From Candidatus Dechloromonas phosphorivorans (GTDB lineage: Bacteria > Pseudomonadota > Gammaproteobacteria > Burkholderiales > Rhodocyclaceae), in contig JADKBR010000003.1 of the NCBI GenBank assembly GCA_016714975.1, forward strand, positions 248,001 to 312,000: 64,000 nt of DNA, in the 5' to 3' direction. Positions 28,410-37,458 of this stretch are shown piece after piece. Within the stretch, counting starts at the first letter, position 1, and every line of letters starts with the position of its first letter. The notes beneath the pieces are model-generated. The model had not been told where the DNA came from, did not search any database, and saw only the letters and a list, made by a program, of their open reading frames with translations. The translations under genes and the position numbers were made by a program.

Positions 28410-30152
28410 CTACGACACGACAGGCCTGGCTTGCCCGGACTGCGGCGCCGCTGATGGGAACAGCTGCTCGAAGGCCTCGACTGCCTTCTTGACCGAAGCG
28501 AAGAAATCCTGCCGGCCGATTTCCTCGGATAATCCCACCTTGGCAAGTTCTTCGAGGAATGGCCGCGGCGCATCGGCAATCTTCACGTCTATCCCTTCTT
28601 CCGTCAGCTCCTGATGCAGCTCCGCGAAGCGTTGCGCCGCCGTCACGTCCATATCATGGATCGCCTGGGCGTCAATGACCAGCCAATTGACGGGGGGATC
28701 GGCCTCGTCGACCAGCGTCCTGATGCGGGTCATCACATGACGTGCATTGGCAAAGACCAGCGGCGCGTAAAGGCGATAGATCAGCAATCCCGGCACACTT
28801 TCCGCGTCATCCTCCTCCTCGCGACAATCGTGGAACCGTCCATCGCTGCGGCGCCGGCGGAGGACGGCATCATCCGGGCGCGAGATCTCGACCAGCACCG
28901 AAATCAGCGACAGCAGCAAGCCGAGAATGATCCCCGGCACCACACCGGCAATCAGGATCGCCAGAGTCACCCCGGCAGCAATCCCGAACTCGACGCGATC
29001 GATCTTGTAGAGACTCTTGAGGGACGCCACTTCCAGCATGCCGATGGCGGTCACGATCAGGATCGCGCCGAGCGCCACCTTGGGCAGCAGCGCGACCAAG
29101 CCCGTGAGGAAAAACAGGAAAACCAGCAGACCCAAGGCCAGTATGAGTTGTGCGACCTGCGTCCGGCCACCGGCTGAATCGACGATCGAGGTACGCGACT
29201 GGCTGGCGGAAACCGGAAACCCCTGCCAGACCCCTGCCAGGATGTTCGCCGAGCCAAGCGCCACCAGTTCGCGATTCGGGTTTACCTCATAGCCATTTTT
29301 CTCGGCAAAGGTCTGCGCCAGAAGAATGCCGTCCGAAAACGCCAGAAAGGCGATCGCCACCGCGGCCGGCGCGAGCGCCGCGACATCCGCCCATTGGAAC
29401 GATGGTATCGACAGACGCGGGATACCCGACGGCACCCGGCCGACCAGCGCTATCCCGTAGCTGTCGAGGTCGAAGGCGAAGGTGGCGACAATCGCCACCG
29501 CGCAGACGGACAGTGCCCCCGGTATGCGCGGCAGCCAGCGCGCCAGTCCGACCAGCAGCCCAACTAGCAGCACCCCGAGCACGAAGGTCGGCACCTGCGT
29601 CTGGGGCAGTTTCTCGAACACGGTGAACACCAGTTCGAAGAACTCCTCACCCTCGGTCTTGATACCGAACATCTTGCCCAACTGCGTCGCAATCAGAACA
29701 AGAGACGCGCCATTCAGATAGCCGATGAGTACCGGTCGCGACAGCAAATCGGCTATGACACCCAGTTTCAGGCGCGCCGCGAGCAACAACACGGCCCCCG
29801 ACAGGATGCTGAGAACCGCTGCCAAAACGACGATGCGCGCCGGATCACCACCGGACAGCGGCAGAATCGCCGAACCGGCCAGCAGGCCGATCGCGGCATC
29901 CGGTCCGGCGATGACGTGCCGCGAACTGGAAAACAAGGCATAGCCGATTGCCGCCGCCAGCGCCGCGTAAAGCCCTGTAATCGGCGGCAGATGCACCAGC
30001 TCGGCATAGGCAATCACCGACGGGATGGAGACGATGCAGGCCGAAAGCCCGGCAATCGAATCCTTGCTCAGCCAGGCGAGTCGATAGTCGCGCAGCGTCG
30101 CAAGCAGCGGCAAGGAAGACTGCAGGTACCTGGACAAAGCGGAAGCGTTCAT
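28410..30152 (-). CDS. SulP-family anion transporter with STAS domain
   Basis: 580 residues from the ATG at 30152. It has about ten to twelve membrane helices with SulP signatures (DSIAGLSACIVSIPSVIAYA near the start, GLYAALAAAIGYALF), then a cytosolic STAS domain (about 440-560; WLVIDAQAIHDMDVTAAQRF). Family members carry sulfate, bicarbonate or other anions; the substrate is not predictable here. It lies inside the scrambled accessory region between two insertion sequences and has no partner gene. Confidence 0.88.
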   Translation of the reverse strand: MNASALSRYLQSSLPLLATLRDYRLAWLSKDSIAGLSACIVSIPSVIAYAELVHLPPITGLYAALAAAIGYALFSSSRHVIAGPDAAIGLLAGSAILPLSGGDPARIVVLAAVLSILSGAVLLLAARLKLGVIADLLSRPVLIGYLNGASLVLIATQLGKMFGIKTEGEEFFELVFTVFEKLPQTQVPTFVLGVLLVGLLVGLARWLPRIPGALSVCAVAIVATFAFDLDSYGIALVGRVPSGIPRLSIPSFQWADVAALAPAAVAIAFLAFSDGILLAQTFAEKNGYEVNPNRELVALGSANILAGVWQGFPVSASQSRTSIVDSAGGRTQVAQLILALGLLVFLFFLTGLVALLPKVALGAILIVTAIGMLEVASLKSLYKIDRVEFGIAAGVTLAILIAGVVPGIILGLLLSLISVLVEISRPDDAVLRRRRSDGRFHDCREEEDDAESVPGLLIYRLYAPLVFANARHVMTRIRTLVDEADPPVNWLVIDAQAIHDMDVTAAQRFAELHQELTEEGIDVKIADAPRPFLEELAKVGLSEEIGRQDFFASVKKAVEAFEQLFPSAAPQSGQARPVVS

Positions 30153-30468
30153 GTGCGTGACCCTGAGCGAACTGGGACAAATTGGCAACGAACTCTGATC
30201 GAAGGCGAGGAAGTTCAACTGCCCCACCGGGAGTATCCCCGCCTCAGGCGGCCGCGGTCAATCAGGAATCTTCTTGAACGGGCGGAATCGGCCGCGATTA
30301 TTGCACGGTTTCGCAGAGCGACAATACGAAGCCAGGTTTTGGGGTCGACAACCAAAGCGACAATCCCAAGGCAATTGAATGAATACCATTATCGTTGATC
30401 GCAATTGACCGCAAAAATGATCGTTCACGATCCAGCGCTTACAGAAAGTCTTCACAGCCTCTGCTGTT

Positions 30469-31572
30469 ATTAACCCGGCCCCATAATAAGCGACATATGC
30501 TATGATTGGTTCATGGACAAAGTTGATGCACGCAAGCTGACGGCGGAAGGACGCAAGTTGCTGAGGCAGATGGTCATCCGCCTGCGCAAGCAGTCGGGAA
30601 TGAATGCGGCAGCGCTCGCCGCCACCGCGGGCGTTCATCCGACGACGATCAAGACCTGGTTGGCGCGAGCCAGACGAGAAGGGGAGCAGTCGTTGGGCGA
30701 GAAGCCGCGCGGTCGGCCGCTGGGCACCTTGCGCAAGTTGAAGATGGCTGACGAGATGTGGCTGCGCGACCAGATCATTGGCAGCAACCCGCAACAGATG
30801 AAACTGCCGTTTGCGCTGTGGAGCCGTCCGGCGATCAAGGCCTTGGTCAAGGCGCAGTTTGGCCTCGACATGCAGGACCGCCTGATCGGCAAATACCTCA
30901 AGCGCTGGGGTTTTACCCCACAACGCCCGGTCAAGCGCGCACTGGAGCAACGCCCGGAGGATGTGGCGCGTTGGCTTGAGGCAACCTATCCACAGGTCAA
31001 AGCCCGTGCCCAGAGCGAAGGTGCGGTGATTTACTGGGGCGATGAGACGGCCGTCAAGGAAGATGCGCACTGGGTACGGGGCTACGCCCCGAAAGGTCAG
31101 ACGCCGGTGCTCACCGTCCCCGCGCGCTGGCAAAGCCTGTCGATGATCTCGGCGATTTCACCGCGCGGCGAAGTGCAGTTCCAGATTGTCGAGGGCAGCA
31201 TCAACAGCGAGCGTTTCATCGCCTTCCTGGCCACCCTGGTTGACGGGGCACCCCGGAAAATCTTTCTCGTCGTCGACAACCTGCGCGTCCATCATGCCAG
31301 GGTGGTTCGCGAATGGTTGGCCGACAAGGCCCACCAGATCGAATTGGTCTATCTGCCGCCCTACGCGCCGGAATCGAATCCTGACGAGTATCTGAACCGG
31401 GATTTCAAAACCGCCCTGCGCTCCGGGCCGGTCAGCTCAAACAAGGCCACCCTGCTCGACAAGGCGCTGCTGTTCATGAATGGCTTGACCCGGTTGCCGG
31501 AAAAGGTACGGGCCTATTTCAGGCACCCCGCCGCGCTTTACGCAGCGTCGTGAATTATTGGGCCGGGTTAAT
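30469..31572 (+). mobile_element. IS630-family insertion sequence, apparently intact
   Basis: Terminal inverted repeats are visible: left TTATTAACCCGGCCC and right GGGCCGGGTTAATAA. They flank a TA-type target and enclose one intact transposase gene. Confidence 0.85.
30513..31553 (+). CDS. IS630-family transposase
   Basis: 346 residues. An N-terminal helix-turn-helix (AGVHPTTIKTWLARAR) and winged-helix segment precede the DDE catalytic core: VIYWGDETAVKED (first Asp/Glu), FLVVDNLRVHHA (second Asp), and LPPYAPESNPDEYLNRDFK (the Glu of the DDE triad in the P-x-S-P/N-P-x-E form). The frame is uninterrupted and the inverted repeats are intact, so the element may still be mobile. Confidence 0.92.
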   Translation: MDKVDARKLTAEGRKLLRQMVIRLRKQSGMNAAALAATAGVHPTTIKTWLARARREGEQSLGEKPRGRPLGTLRKLKMADEMWLRDQIIGSNPQQMKLPFALWSRPAIKALVKAQFGLDMQDRLIGKYLKRWGFTPQRPVKRALEQRPEDVARWLEATYPQVKARAQSEGAVIYWGDETAVKEDAHWVRGYAPKGQTPVLTVPARWQSLSMISAISPRGEVQFQIVEGSINSERFIAFLATLVDGAPRKIFLVVDNLRVHHARVVREWLADKAHQIELVYLPPYAPESNPDEYLNRDFKTALRSGPVSSNKATLLDKALLFMNGLTRLPEKVRAYFRHPAALYAAS

Positions 31573-31671
31573 AAATGGTTTTCTGTCTTTTTTGGGGGGG
31601 TCTCATGGAGACGGGAAATCGCAGGTGTTTGGCCGATGTGTTTGTCACGATGAGGCTCCCGCGGAATTTGG

Positions 31672-33921
31672 TCAGCCTTCCGCCGCCAGGGCGTCGCGAA
31701 CACTTCGGCGTTGGCCGACGCGTTCCTGAAAAGCTCGCAGCGTCGGCCACCGGCCAATGTCGATCTCTACCGCGCTGCCCCAGCCGAGGACGGTAAACAG
31801 GTAGCCGTCGGCGACGGTGAACTGGTCGCCCAGCAAGTAATTCTTGCCCTCCAGACAAGCGGCAACGTAGCCAAGCCGAGCGGCCAGGTTTTCTTTGACG
31901 CACCGCTTGTGCTCCTCGGGCGTGTCCTGTTTGAACAGCGGGCTGAAAGCCTTATGCAGTTCTGAACTGATGAAGGCGAGCCACTCCTGCAACTGGTAGC
32001 GTTCGAGCGTAAAGGGTCGCGGCGCCAGGCCACTCTCCGGTAAGCGGTCGGCAATGTACTGGACGATGGCCGCGACTTCGGTGAGGCAGACGCCATCGCC
32101 AAGTTCGAGCACCGGCACGTAGCCCTTGGGGTTGATCGCAGTAAAGTCGCTGCCGTCGGCCAACTTCCGTTCGCGGATATCGACGCGGACGAGGTCGAAA
32201 TCCAGACCGGCCTCGCGCAGGGCGATGTGGGGTGCCAGCGAACTGGTTCCGGGAGTGAAGTAGAGCCTCACATCCAGGCTGCCGGGGACCGACTGGAGCG
32301 TTGGCACCGGTTTCTGGTCGACTTCCTCCGACCAGGGGAGCCGGGTTACTTCGACCATGAGGAAGCCGGTGTTGTTGCCGTAGGAGAACGCCGAGTCGTT
32401 GGCGAAAAAATACAGGAACCCCGCTTCGATGATTTCGATTTCGCAGCCATTCGGCGTCGCCACAAGGCTGCACTCGTCGTCGATGCGCGCGACCCCGTTG
32501 ATCGCGCTTTCGATGAGCCCGGTGAGCGCGTTCTCCGAATCAGGGTTGTTGGCCTCAAGGTCGGGCCGGGGATGGATGGCGGCGACCAGTGAAAACCACG
32601 GGCGCTCCTGCAGGCGGCGGTTGCGTTCCGCAAGTTGCAGGTACCACGCGTTCGATTCATAGCCGTCGGCACCCGCGGGGGTTGCATTGTCGATCCATGA
32701 ACCGCTCGCCTCGATGCGGTATCTCTCGCCGACGTCCACTTCGACGCCGGAGGCGTTCCACCACTTGTGGGCATAAGTCGGGAAGCGCGTCGAGCCATCG
32801 ACCGGCAGCTTGCGGAACGGCAGGGCTTCGCGCTCCTGCTGCAGCTCCTCCTCGGGGCGTGGCTGATCGTCCTGGTAGAACTCGCCGCAGGCCGGAACGC
32901 CTTCGAGCGCCTTCGGCCGATAGTCGGCCCGCTCCCGCAGCCGCTGCAGGACGGTGGGATGGAGTTCGGCATCGTCGGGAATCCGGCGTTCCTTGTCCGG
33001 ACGCATTCGCCATACCGGTCCACGGGTTTCGTCGTGCCGGTCCTCCAGGCAGTCGGGCGCCAGCGGCTCGCTGAGCTGGCCGGGCGCGAGCCGCAGGCCG
33101 GCAGCGAGGTCGTTGACCTCCTGCATCATCCATTCGAGCGCGACGTCGGCGAGACCGTGGTTGTCGTAGCCGCCCCCGACATCGGCATGCGCGCCCGGGA
33201 ACCACACCTGCTTGATGCCCTCGCGCTCGTCCCACAGCGTCGGCATGAAGTCGGCGCGCTCCTCGTCGATGGCCAGCGCCTGGCGACCGTGCTCGACGCG
33301 CGGACTGAGTTCACGGTCGCTGAACTTGAGGTAGCGGAGTTCGTCGCGGTCAACCACGTGCAGGCCGTTGAATTCCGGCACGCCCAGTTCGCCGACCGTG
33401 TCCCAGACGCCGATCAGGCGAATCGGCGTTTCGTCGTTGTACCGCCAGAAGCGTCCGCCGCGCTTCATGCCGCGGCCTTCCTTGTAGTTCAGCCAGACCT
33501 TCTCGGCCTGGTCGGCCGCGTCCTCGTCATCGGCATTGGCCGCCGGGATCAGGCCCGAGCGGGCGATGAACGCCCCCAGGCAGCGGGCGGCCCACGCCCC
33601 GCGCGAGAAGCCGAAAAGCCATATCTTGTCGCCGCGCTGGTACACCTGCGAGACCAGCAGATAGGCGTCGATCATGCAGTCGTGCAGGCCGATTCCCTGC
33701 GTGCCGCCCAGCAATCCCTGCATCCGTCCACCGTTGCCGATGCTTTCGAGGTATAAGGCGGCGAGTTGCTCGCTGCGTTTGACGAGATGCGAACGGATGG
33801 GGCCATTTTCCTCGACCTGCTGCTCCTCGCCGGGCAGCATCTGGAATAATCGGTACACATTGGTCTGCTCGATCGGGTCGTTCCAAGTGCCATCCATGCA
33901 AACCACTATCTGTTTGGCCAT
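31672..33921 (-). CDS. DUF2235 hydrolase – LecA-like domain – glutathione S-transferase fusion
   Basis: 749 residues after a GGAG site. Residues 1 to about 350 form a DUF2235 alpha/beta hydrolase (MAKQIVVCMDGTWND, FGFSRGAWAARCL with the nucleophile serine, PGAHADVGGGY), a family linked to type VI secretion phospholipase effectors. Residues of about 385-540 resemble a PA-IL/LecA-type sugar-binding domain (VGERYRIEASGSW, FANDSAFSYGNNTGF). The last 200 or so are a beta-class GST very like E. coli GstA (YFTPGTSSLAPHIALREAG, NPKGYVPVLEL). The three-domain fusion is unusual. There is no VgrG or immunity gene beside it, and its function is unknown. Confidence 0.8.
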   Translation of the reverse strand: MAKQIVVCMDGTWNDPIEQTNVYRLFQMLPGEEQQVEENGPIRSHLVKRSEQLAALYLESIGNGGRMQGLLGGTQGIGLHDCMIDAYLLVSQVYQRGDKIWLFGFSRGAWAARCLGAFIARSGLIPAANADDEDAADQAEKVWLNYKEGRGMKRGGRFWRYNDETPIRLIGVWDTVGELGVPEFNGLHVVDRDELRYLKFSDRELSPRVEHGRQALAIDEERADFMPTLWDEREGIKQVWFPGAHADVGGGYDNHGLADVALEWMMQEVNDLAAGLRLAPGQLSEPLAPDCLEDRHDETRGPVWRMRPDKERRIPDDAELHPTVLQRLRERADYRPKALEGVPACGEFYQDDQPRPEEELQQEREALPFRKLPVDGSTRFPTYAHKWWNASGVEVDVGERYRIEASGSWIDNATPAGADGYESNAWYLQLAERNRRLQERPWFSLVAAIHPRPDLEANNPDSENALTGLIESAINGVARIDDECSLVATPNGCEIEIIEAGFLYFFANDSAFSYGNNTGFLMVEVTRLPWSEEVDQKPVPTLQSVPGSLDVRLYFTPGTSSLAPHIALREAGLDFDLVRVDIRERKLADGSDFTAINPKGYVPVLELGDGVCLTEVAAIVQYIADRLPESGLAPRPFTLERYQLQEWLAFISSELHKAFSPLFKQDTPEEHKRCVKENLAARLGYVAACLEGKNYLLGDQFTVADGYLFTVLGWGSAVEIDIGRWPTLRAFQERVGQRRSVRDALAAEG

Positions 33922-34019
33922 TGTTTCTCCTCGTTGTTAGCGCGTTGCAACCGGATGCTCGTGAAAAGGTCAATATGGGCGCGCACCGGCCTTAAAATTA
34001 TAGGCTCTATTCGCATTTG

Positions 34020-34150
34020 AGCTTCCCCAGAAAAATAGCCTGCAAAGGCGTGTCGGGCGATGGGATGTCGTGTTCCAGCTTGAGATAGCCACGCAGCCAG
34101 CCCAGCTTTTCCTTGGCCCAAAGCTCGATTTCAACAAAGGTGTCGACACC
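34020..34150 (-). pseudogene. ISAs1-family transposase fragment
   Basis: Minus-strand reading VDTFVEIELWAKEKLGWLRG...LEHDIPSPDT matches the N-terminal region of ISAs1/H-repeat transposases. Only about 43 codons remain. The fragment abuts the left end of paaF copy 2, sharing a few bases at the junction (GACACCTTCGAG). Confidence 0.7.
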
Positions 34151-34881
34151 TTCGAGACCGACGACAACATCGGCTGCATCGTCGTCACCGGCAACGAGAA
34201 GGCCTTCGCCGCGGGAGCCGACATCGGCTTCATGAAGGATTTCGACCACATGCACGCCTACCGGTCCGACTTCATCACGCGCAACTGGGAGCGCATCAAG
34301 ACCGCGCGCAAGCCGGTCATCGCCGCGGTGGCCGGATTTGCGCTGGGCGGCGGCTGCGAGATGGCGATGATGTGCGACATGATCTTCGCCGCCGACACGG
34401 CGAAGTTCGGCCAGCCGGAAATCCGCCTCGGGACCCTGCCCGGCGCCGGCGGCACGCAGCGCCTGCCGCGCGCGGTGGGCAAGGCGAAGGCGATGGACCT
34501 GTGCCTGACGGCGCGCTTCATGGACGCCGCCGAGGCCGAGAAGTCCGGCCTGGTCGCCCGCGTCATCCCCGCCGACCAGTTGCTCGAGGAAACGCTGAAG
34601 GCCGCCGCGGTCATCGCCGGCTTCTCGCTGCCGGTGGTCATGATGGTCAAGGAATCGGTCAACCGCGCCTTCGAGTCGTCGCTCAACGAAGGCCTCCTCT
34701 TCGAGCGCCGCGCCTTCCACGCCAGCTTCGGGCTGGAAGACCAGAAGGAAGGCATGGCCGCCTTCGTCGAGAAGCGCAAGGCGAACTTCAGGAACTGCTG
34801 ACTCTTGGCGATTCCGAAATCAGCCGGAATTTCCGGTGGACCGCGGAAGATGCTTCCGCATGTGGCTATTTTGGCAAATTG
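34149..34881 (+). pseudogene. paaF copy 2, lacking its first ~43 codons, with downstream tail
   Basis: From codon 44 to the stop at 34801 it is almost identical to the intact paaF at 25838 (only a handful of silent changes plus M-to-L in MDLCLT), and the match continues about 80 bp past the stop (CCGGAATTTCCGGTGGACCGCG..GGCTATTTT). Both catalytic glutamates remain, but the N-terminal strands of the crotonase fold are replaced by antisense ISAs1 sequence. An open frame from 34070 would give a chimeric 243-residue protein with no obvious promoter. Probably non-functional. Confidence 0.85.
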
Positions 34882-34993
34882 TGGTCTGTCCCTATTTCTT
34901 GCTGGTTGATCCACATGGGCCGGTCAAAGAAACCGGGATCAACGGGCTGGAAGCTGAACAGCCGCGAGCCGTCCCTGGCTTCGGCGATCAATC

Positions 34994-36598
34994 TCAGCGC
35001 GCCCGTTTCGCGCACTCCTCACACAACCAGCGATGGGAATTGTCGGGCATCCTCACCCGCCGCAGTGAACCCCATTGGCGGGCGCGGTAATTCGTTGGAG
35101 CCAATTCCTCCAGTAGCCCCGCGAGCGCCGCTCGCGTCAGCCTCGACTCCCCATCCGCTTCCCCAATGCCTTTCCCGGCTTCTGCCTCAGCGACTTCCTC
35201 GCCCTTGGACTGCTTCCCGTCTTTCTGCTCCAGTTCCATGTGCTTGGCCAGCTCGCCCATGAAGTTGACGTCGTCCTTGATGGCATCGAAGACTTCGGTC
35301 CCCAAAGCCAGCGGCATTCCGGCAAACGCCAGTGTGATTCCTGCAGACAGCAGCTTCGTTCCCCGAGCCACCCACGGTGCCGTCTTCTGCCACCAAGCCC
35401 GGTCTTTTGTGAATTCCACACAGCCGTCTTTGCAGGCGTGGATGTTGTCTATGCACTCGCAATACGGCGTCAGCACGTAGGTCTTCTTGAAATACCCTGC
35501 CGGGTTCCATTTGCTCCGGTCCTTCGTGTTGATCGAAATCAGCCCCGGAGCGGCGGTGAAGTCGCGGTCGTCGAGCATCTGGCTGGTTAGGGCGAGATAC
35601 TCGTGCAGCTTGAGTTCCGCCTCCTGCTTGAACTCAGCCGAAAGGTCAGACTGCGCCTGCAGCAACTGATCCATCTTCCCGCTGTTGGCAGTGACCCAAT
35701 CCACCAGCGACCCGACTCCGCGCAAGAAGGGCGCTGCCCACTCAGGCTGTTTGTCCAGTTCCTGTCTCAATTGCTCAACCGAAACCACCTTGGCCATTAC
35801 GAACTCGCTGAAGCTGCTGAATCCCCAAACCAGCGTTCGCGGATCAAGTTCATGGTCCTCGAACTCGCAATCGAATGTTGGCCTTTGCTTCGAGATCGCC
35901 GTGTAAATCCGCTTCTCGGTATGAACCCCGCTGCATCTCGTCTCCGTCCCCGTCCCGGAATCCACCTTGATGCACCCGTAAGACCGCTCGGCTTCCAGAC
36001 CGCTGAAGAAGGAGAACACCGCTTTGACGTAGGCGTGAATGTGCTCGCACATGTTCTGTGGATAGGCCGCCCGCACTTCGAGGCACAGCTTCCGCTCCTC
36101 CGGCACGAATTCGCACAACGCCTCACTGCACAACGGACCTTCCCCGCTGCGGAGGAAGACGCCGTTATGCCAATACACGCCTTTGGGTTGCGCCGTCGTC
36201 TTCCGGATCATGTGATGCGTCTTGACGATGAACCGGCTCATGATGCCCATCGGCGGGCGGATGTTCAGTTTGTATTCCACGCGCCGCACCTTCATGCCAG
36301 CGGTGTCCGACCACGGAATCGTCGGGCGCAGGTAGCCAAAGCGCAGCGGCACCAGGCAACTGCGGGCGTCGTCTTCTAGGTCATAGCAAAGTTCGAACTC
36401 CTTCATGCAGTCGTGGAAGGTGGCGAACATGCCAGGGTAATCCTTCTTCCACATCGCTTCCATCCGCTGCAATGCGATCTCGCCCTGGTCAGCCGAAAGC
36501 TGCTTGTCCTCCATCACCTTGCTGATGGCTTTCGTGAGCCACTGCGGCCGGAGTACCACGAAATCAAGCAGGTCCGGGCAGTCCGGGATCGTGATCAC
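34994..36598 (-). CDS. COR-domain protein (C-terminal part of a split Roco protein)
   Basis: 534 residues if started at the GTG at 36598, which overlaps the Roc gene's stop (GTGA). The N-terminus (DLLDFVVLRPQWLTKAISKV) is the characteristic COR opening that follows Roc GTPase domains. The rest holds a long region with charged helices and two hydrophobic stretches near LLSAGITLAFAGMPLAL, then ends in RWLCEECAKRAR, a possible zinc knuckle. In canonical Roco proteins LRR, Roc and COR are one chain; here they are three overlapping frames. Either translational coupling or single-base errors explain this. Confidence 0.75.
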   Translation of the reverse strand: MITIPDCPDLLDFVVLRPQWLTKAISKVMEDKQLSADQGEIALQRMEAMWKKDYPGMFATFHDCMKEFELCYDLEDDARSCLVPLRFGYLRPTIPWSDTAGMKVRRVEYKLNIRPPMGIMSRFIVKTHHMIRKTTAQPKGVYWHNGVFLRSGEGPLCSEALCEFVPEERKLCLEVRAAYPQNMCEHIHAYVKAVFSFFSGLEAERSYGCIKVDSGTGTETRCSGVHTEKRIYTAISKQRPTFDCEFEDHELDPRTLVWGFSSFSEFVMAKVVSVEQLRQELDKQPEWAAPFLRGVGSLVDWVTANSGKMDQLLQAQSDLSAEFKQEAELKLHEYLALTSQMLDDRDFTAAPGLISINTKDRSKWNPAGYFKKTYVLTPYCECIDNIHACKDGCVEFTKDRAWWQKTAPWVARGTKLLSAGITLAFAGMPLALGTEVFDAIKDDVNFMGELAKHMELEQKDGKQSKGEEVAEAEAGKGIGEADGESRLTRAALAGLLEELAPTNYRARQWGSLRRVRMPDNSHRWLCEECAKRAR

Positions 36599-37269
36599 CC
36601 CAGCTCCGCCGCGTCCACCGCCTGCACCGCCTTGTGGAATGCCGCGCCGAGCTGTTTGCGGGTTATGCGCGCCGTGCCGCGCTTGGCTTTGGCCTTGAGT
36701 TCTGTTTCCGCCTTCTCGTAGCTCACCGGCCAAGGCGAACCCATAAATTCCAAATCCGCTGCCCAATGCTGGAGAAATGCCCGCAGTTTCGGAATGTTCG
36801 ATCCGTCTTTGCAGCCCACCGGGAAGAACCATTCCTCGGCCAGCAGGTCCCCATATTGCGCCTGGATGCGGTCCAACGGAACGAGCGGCATCCGCCCCTC
36901 GCACTGGGAAATCACGATGGCCACCTTGGCCTGTGGCGCGCGGGCGCGGATGGTGTCCAGCCAGTATTCCGCGCGGTCCAACAGGAACTGGTCGCGACAC
37001 TTGAAGACGAGCAGATACAGCGACTGCGAGGTCAGGAAGAACTGGTGTGTCTGATGACTGATCTCCTGTCCCTCGAAATCCCAGATGTTCAGCGTGATGT
37101 CCTCCTCACGGTCCGCGCTGTGAACCGGGTGCGCATACATCCACTGCACCACGTCCACGCCGCGCGTTGTCTTTTGCACGCGAAAAGGCAGACCGCGCAA
37201 CGCCCGTGAGACACAGGTCTTGCCCTCGTTGCCGTCACCCAGGATCAACAGCTTAGCGTTTCTTCGCAC
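36595..37269 (-). CDS. Roc (Ras-of-complex) GTPase domain protein
   Basis: 224 residues from a GTG at 37269, reading RRNAKLLILGDGNEGKTCVS: the P-loop GDGNEGKT is the G1 motif. DFEGQE is the G3/switch II, followed by FFLTSQSLYLLVFKCRDQ typical of Roc domains. It overlaps the upstream LRR frame's stop by 17 bp and the COR frame by 4 bp (GTGA). It is a GTP-binding switch module, probably part of a Roco-type immune or signalling sensor. The split could be natural or caused by indels. Confidence 0.78.
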   Translation of the reverse strand: MRRNAKLLILGDGNEGKTCVSRALRGLPFRVQKTTRGVDVVQWMYAHPVHSADREEDITLNIWDFEGQEISHQTHQFFLTSQSLYLLVFKCRDQFLLDRAEYWLDTIRARAPQAKVAIVISQCEGRMPLVPLDRIQAQYGDLLAEEWFFPVGCKDGSNIPKLRAFLQHWAADLEFMGSPWPVSYEKAETELKAKAKRGTARITRKQLGAAFHKAVQAVDAAELG

Positions 37270-37448
37270 CCTTAGCCATCTCGCGCAGGTAGCGTTTGAC
37301 GGCGTCGAGGCCTCCCTTGTAGGCGGCGGCGAGTTCGGGGTCAAGCGGGTTATCCTCGAGTTTTAGGTCGCGCAAAAGTTCAAGGTCGATCAGAGACGCC
37401 GGTAACTCTCGCAGGCGATTCCCGTTCAATCCAAGAAAGTCTAGAAGT

Positions 37449-37458
37449 GTGAGACGCC
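37449..37458 (+). repeat. ISAs1 target-site duplication, left
   Basis: GTGAGACGCC, identical to 38600-38609 on the other side of the element. Confidence 0.9.

Larger units (their letters stand above)
30367..31620 (+). mobile_element. ISAs1-family left-end remnant interrupted by IS630
   Basis: 30367-30466 and 31572-31620 resemble successive parts of the left end of the ISAs1 copy at 37459. Shared features are CA[AG]GGCAAT..ATGAAT.CCATT.TCGTTGA, then TTTTC.GTCTTTT...ATGGAGACGGG. The two halves are separated exactly by the IS630 element, so IS630 inserted into an older ISAs1 fragment. No transposase frame remains. Confidence 0.55.

Noticed and set aside
34070..34801. A functional second enoyl-CoA hydratase
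   Set aside because: The first 43 codons are missing and replaced by antisense transposase sequence, so the crotonase core cannot fold normally, despite both catalytic glutamates being present.
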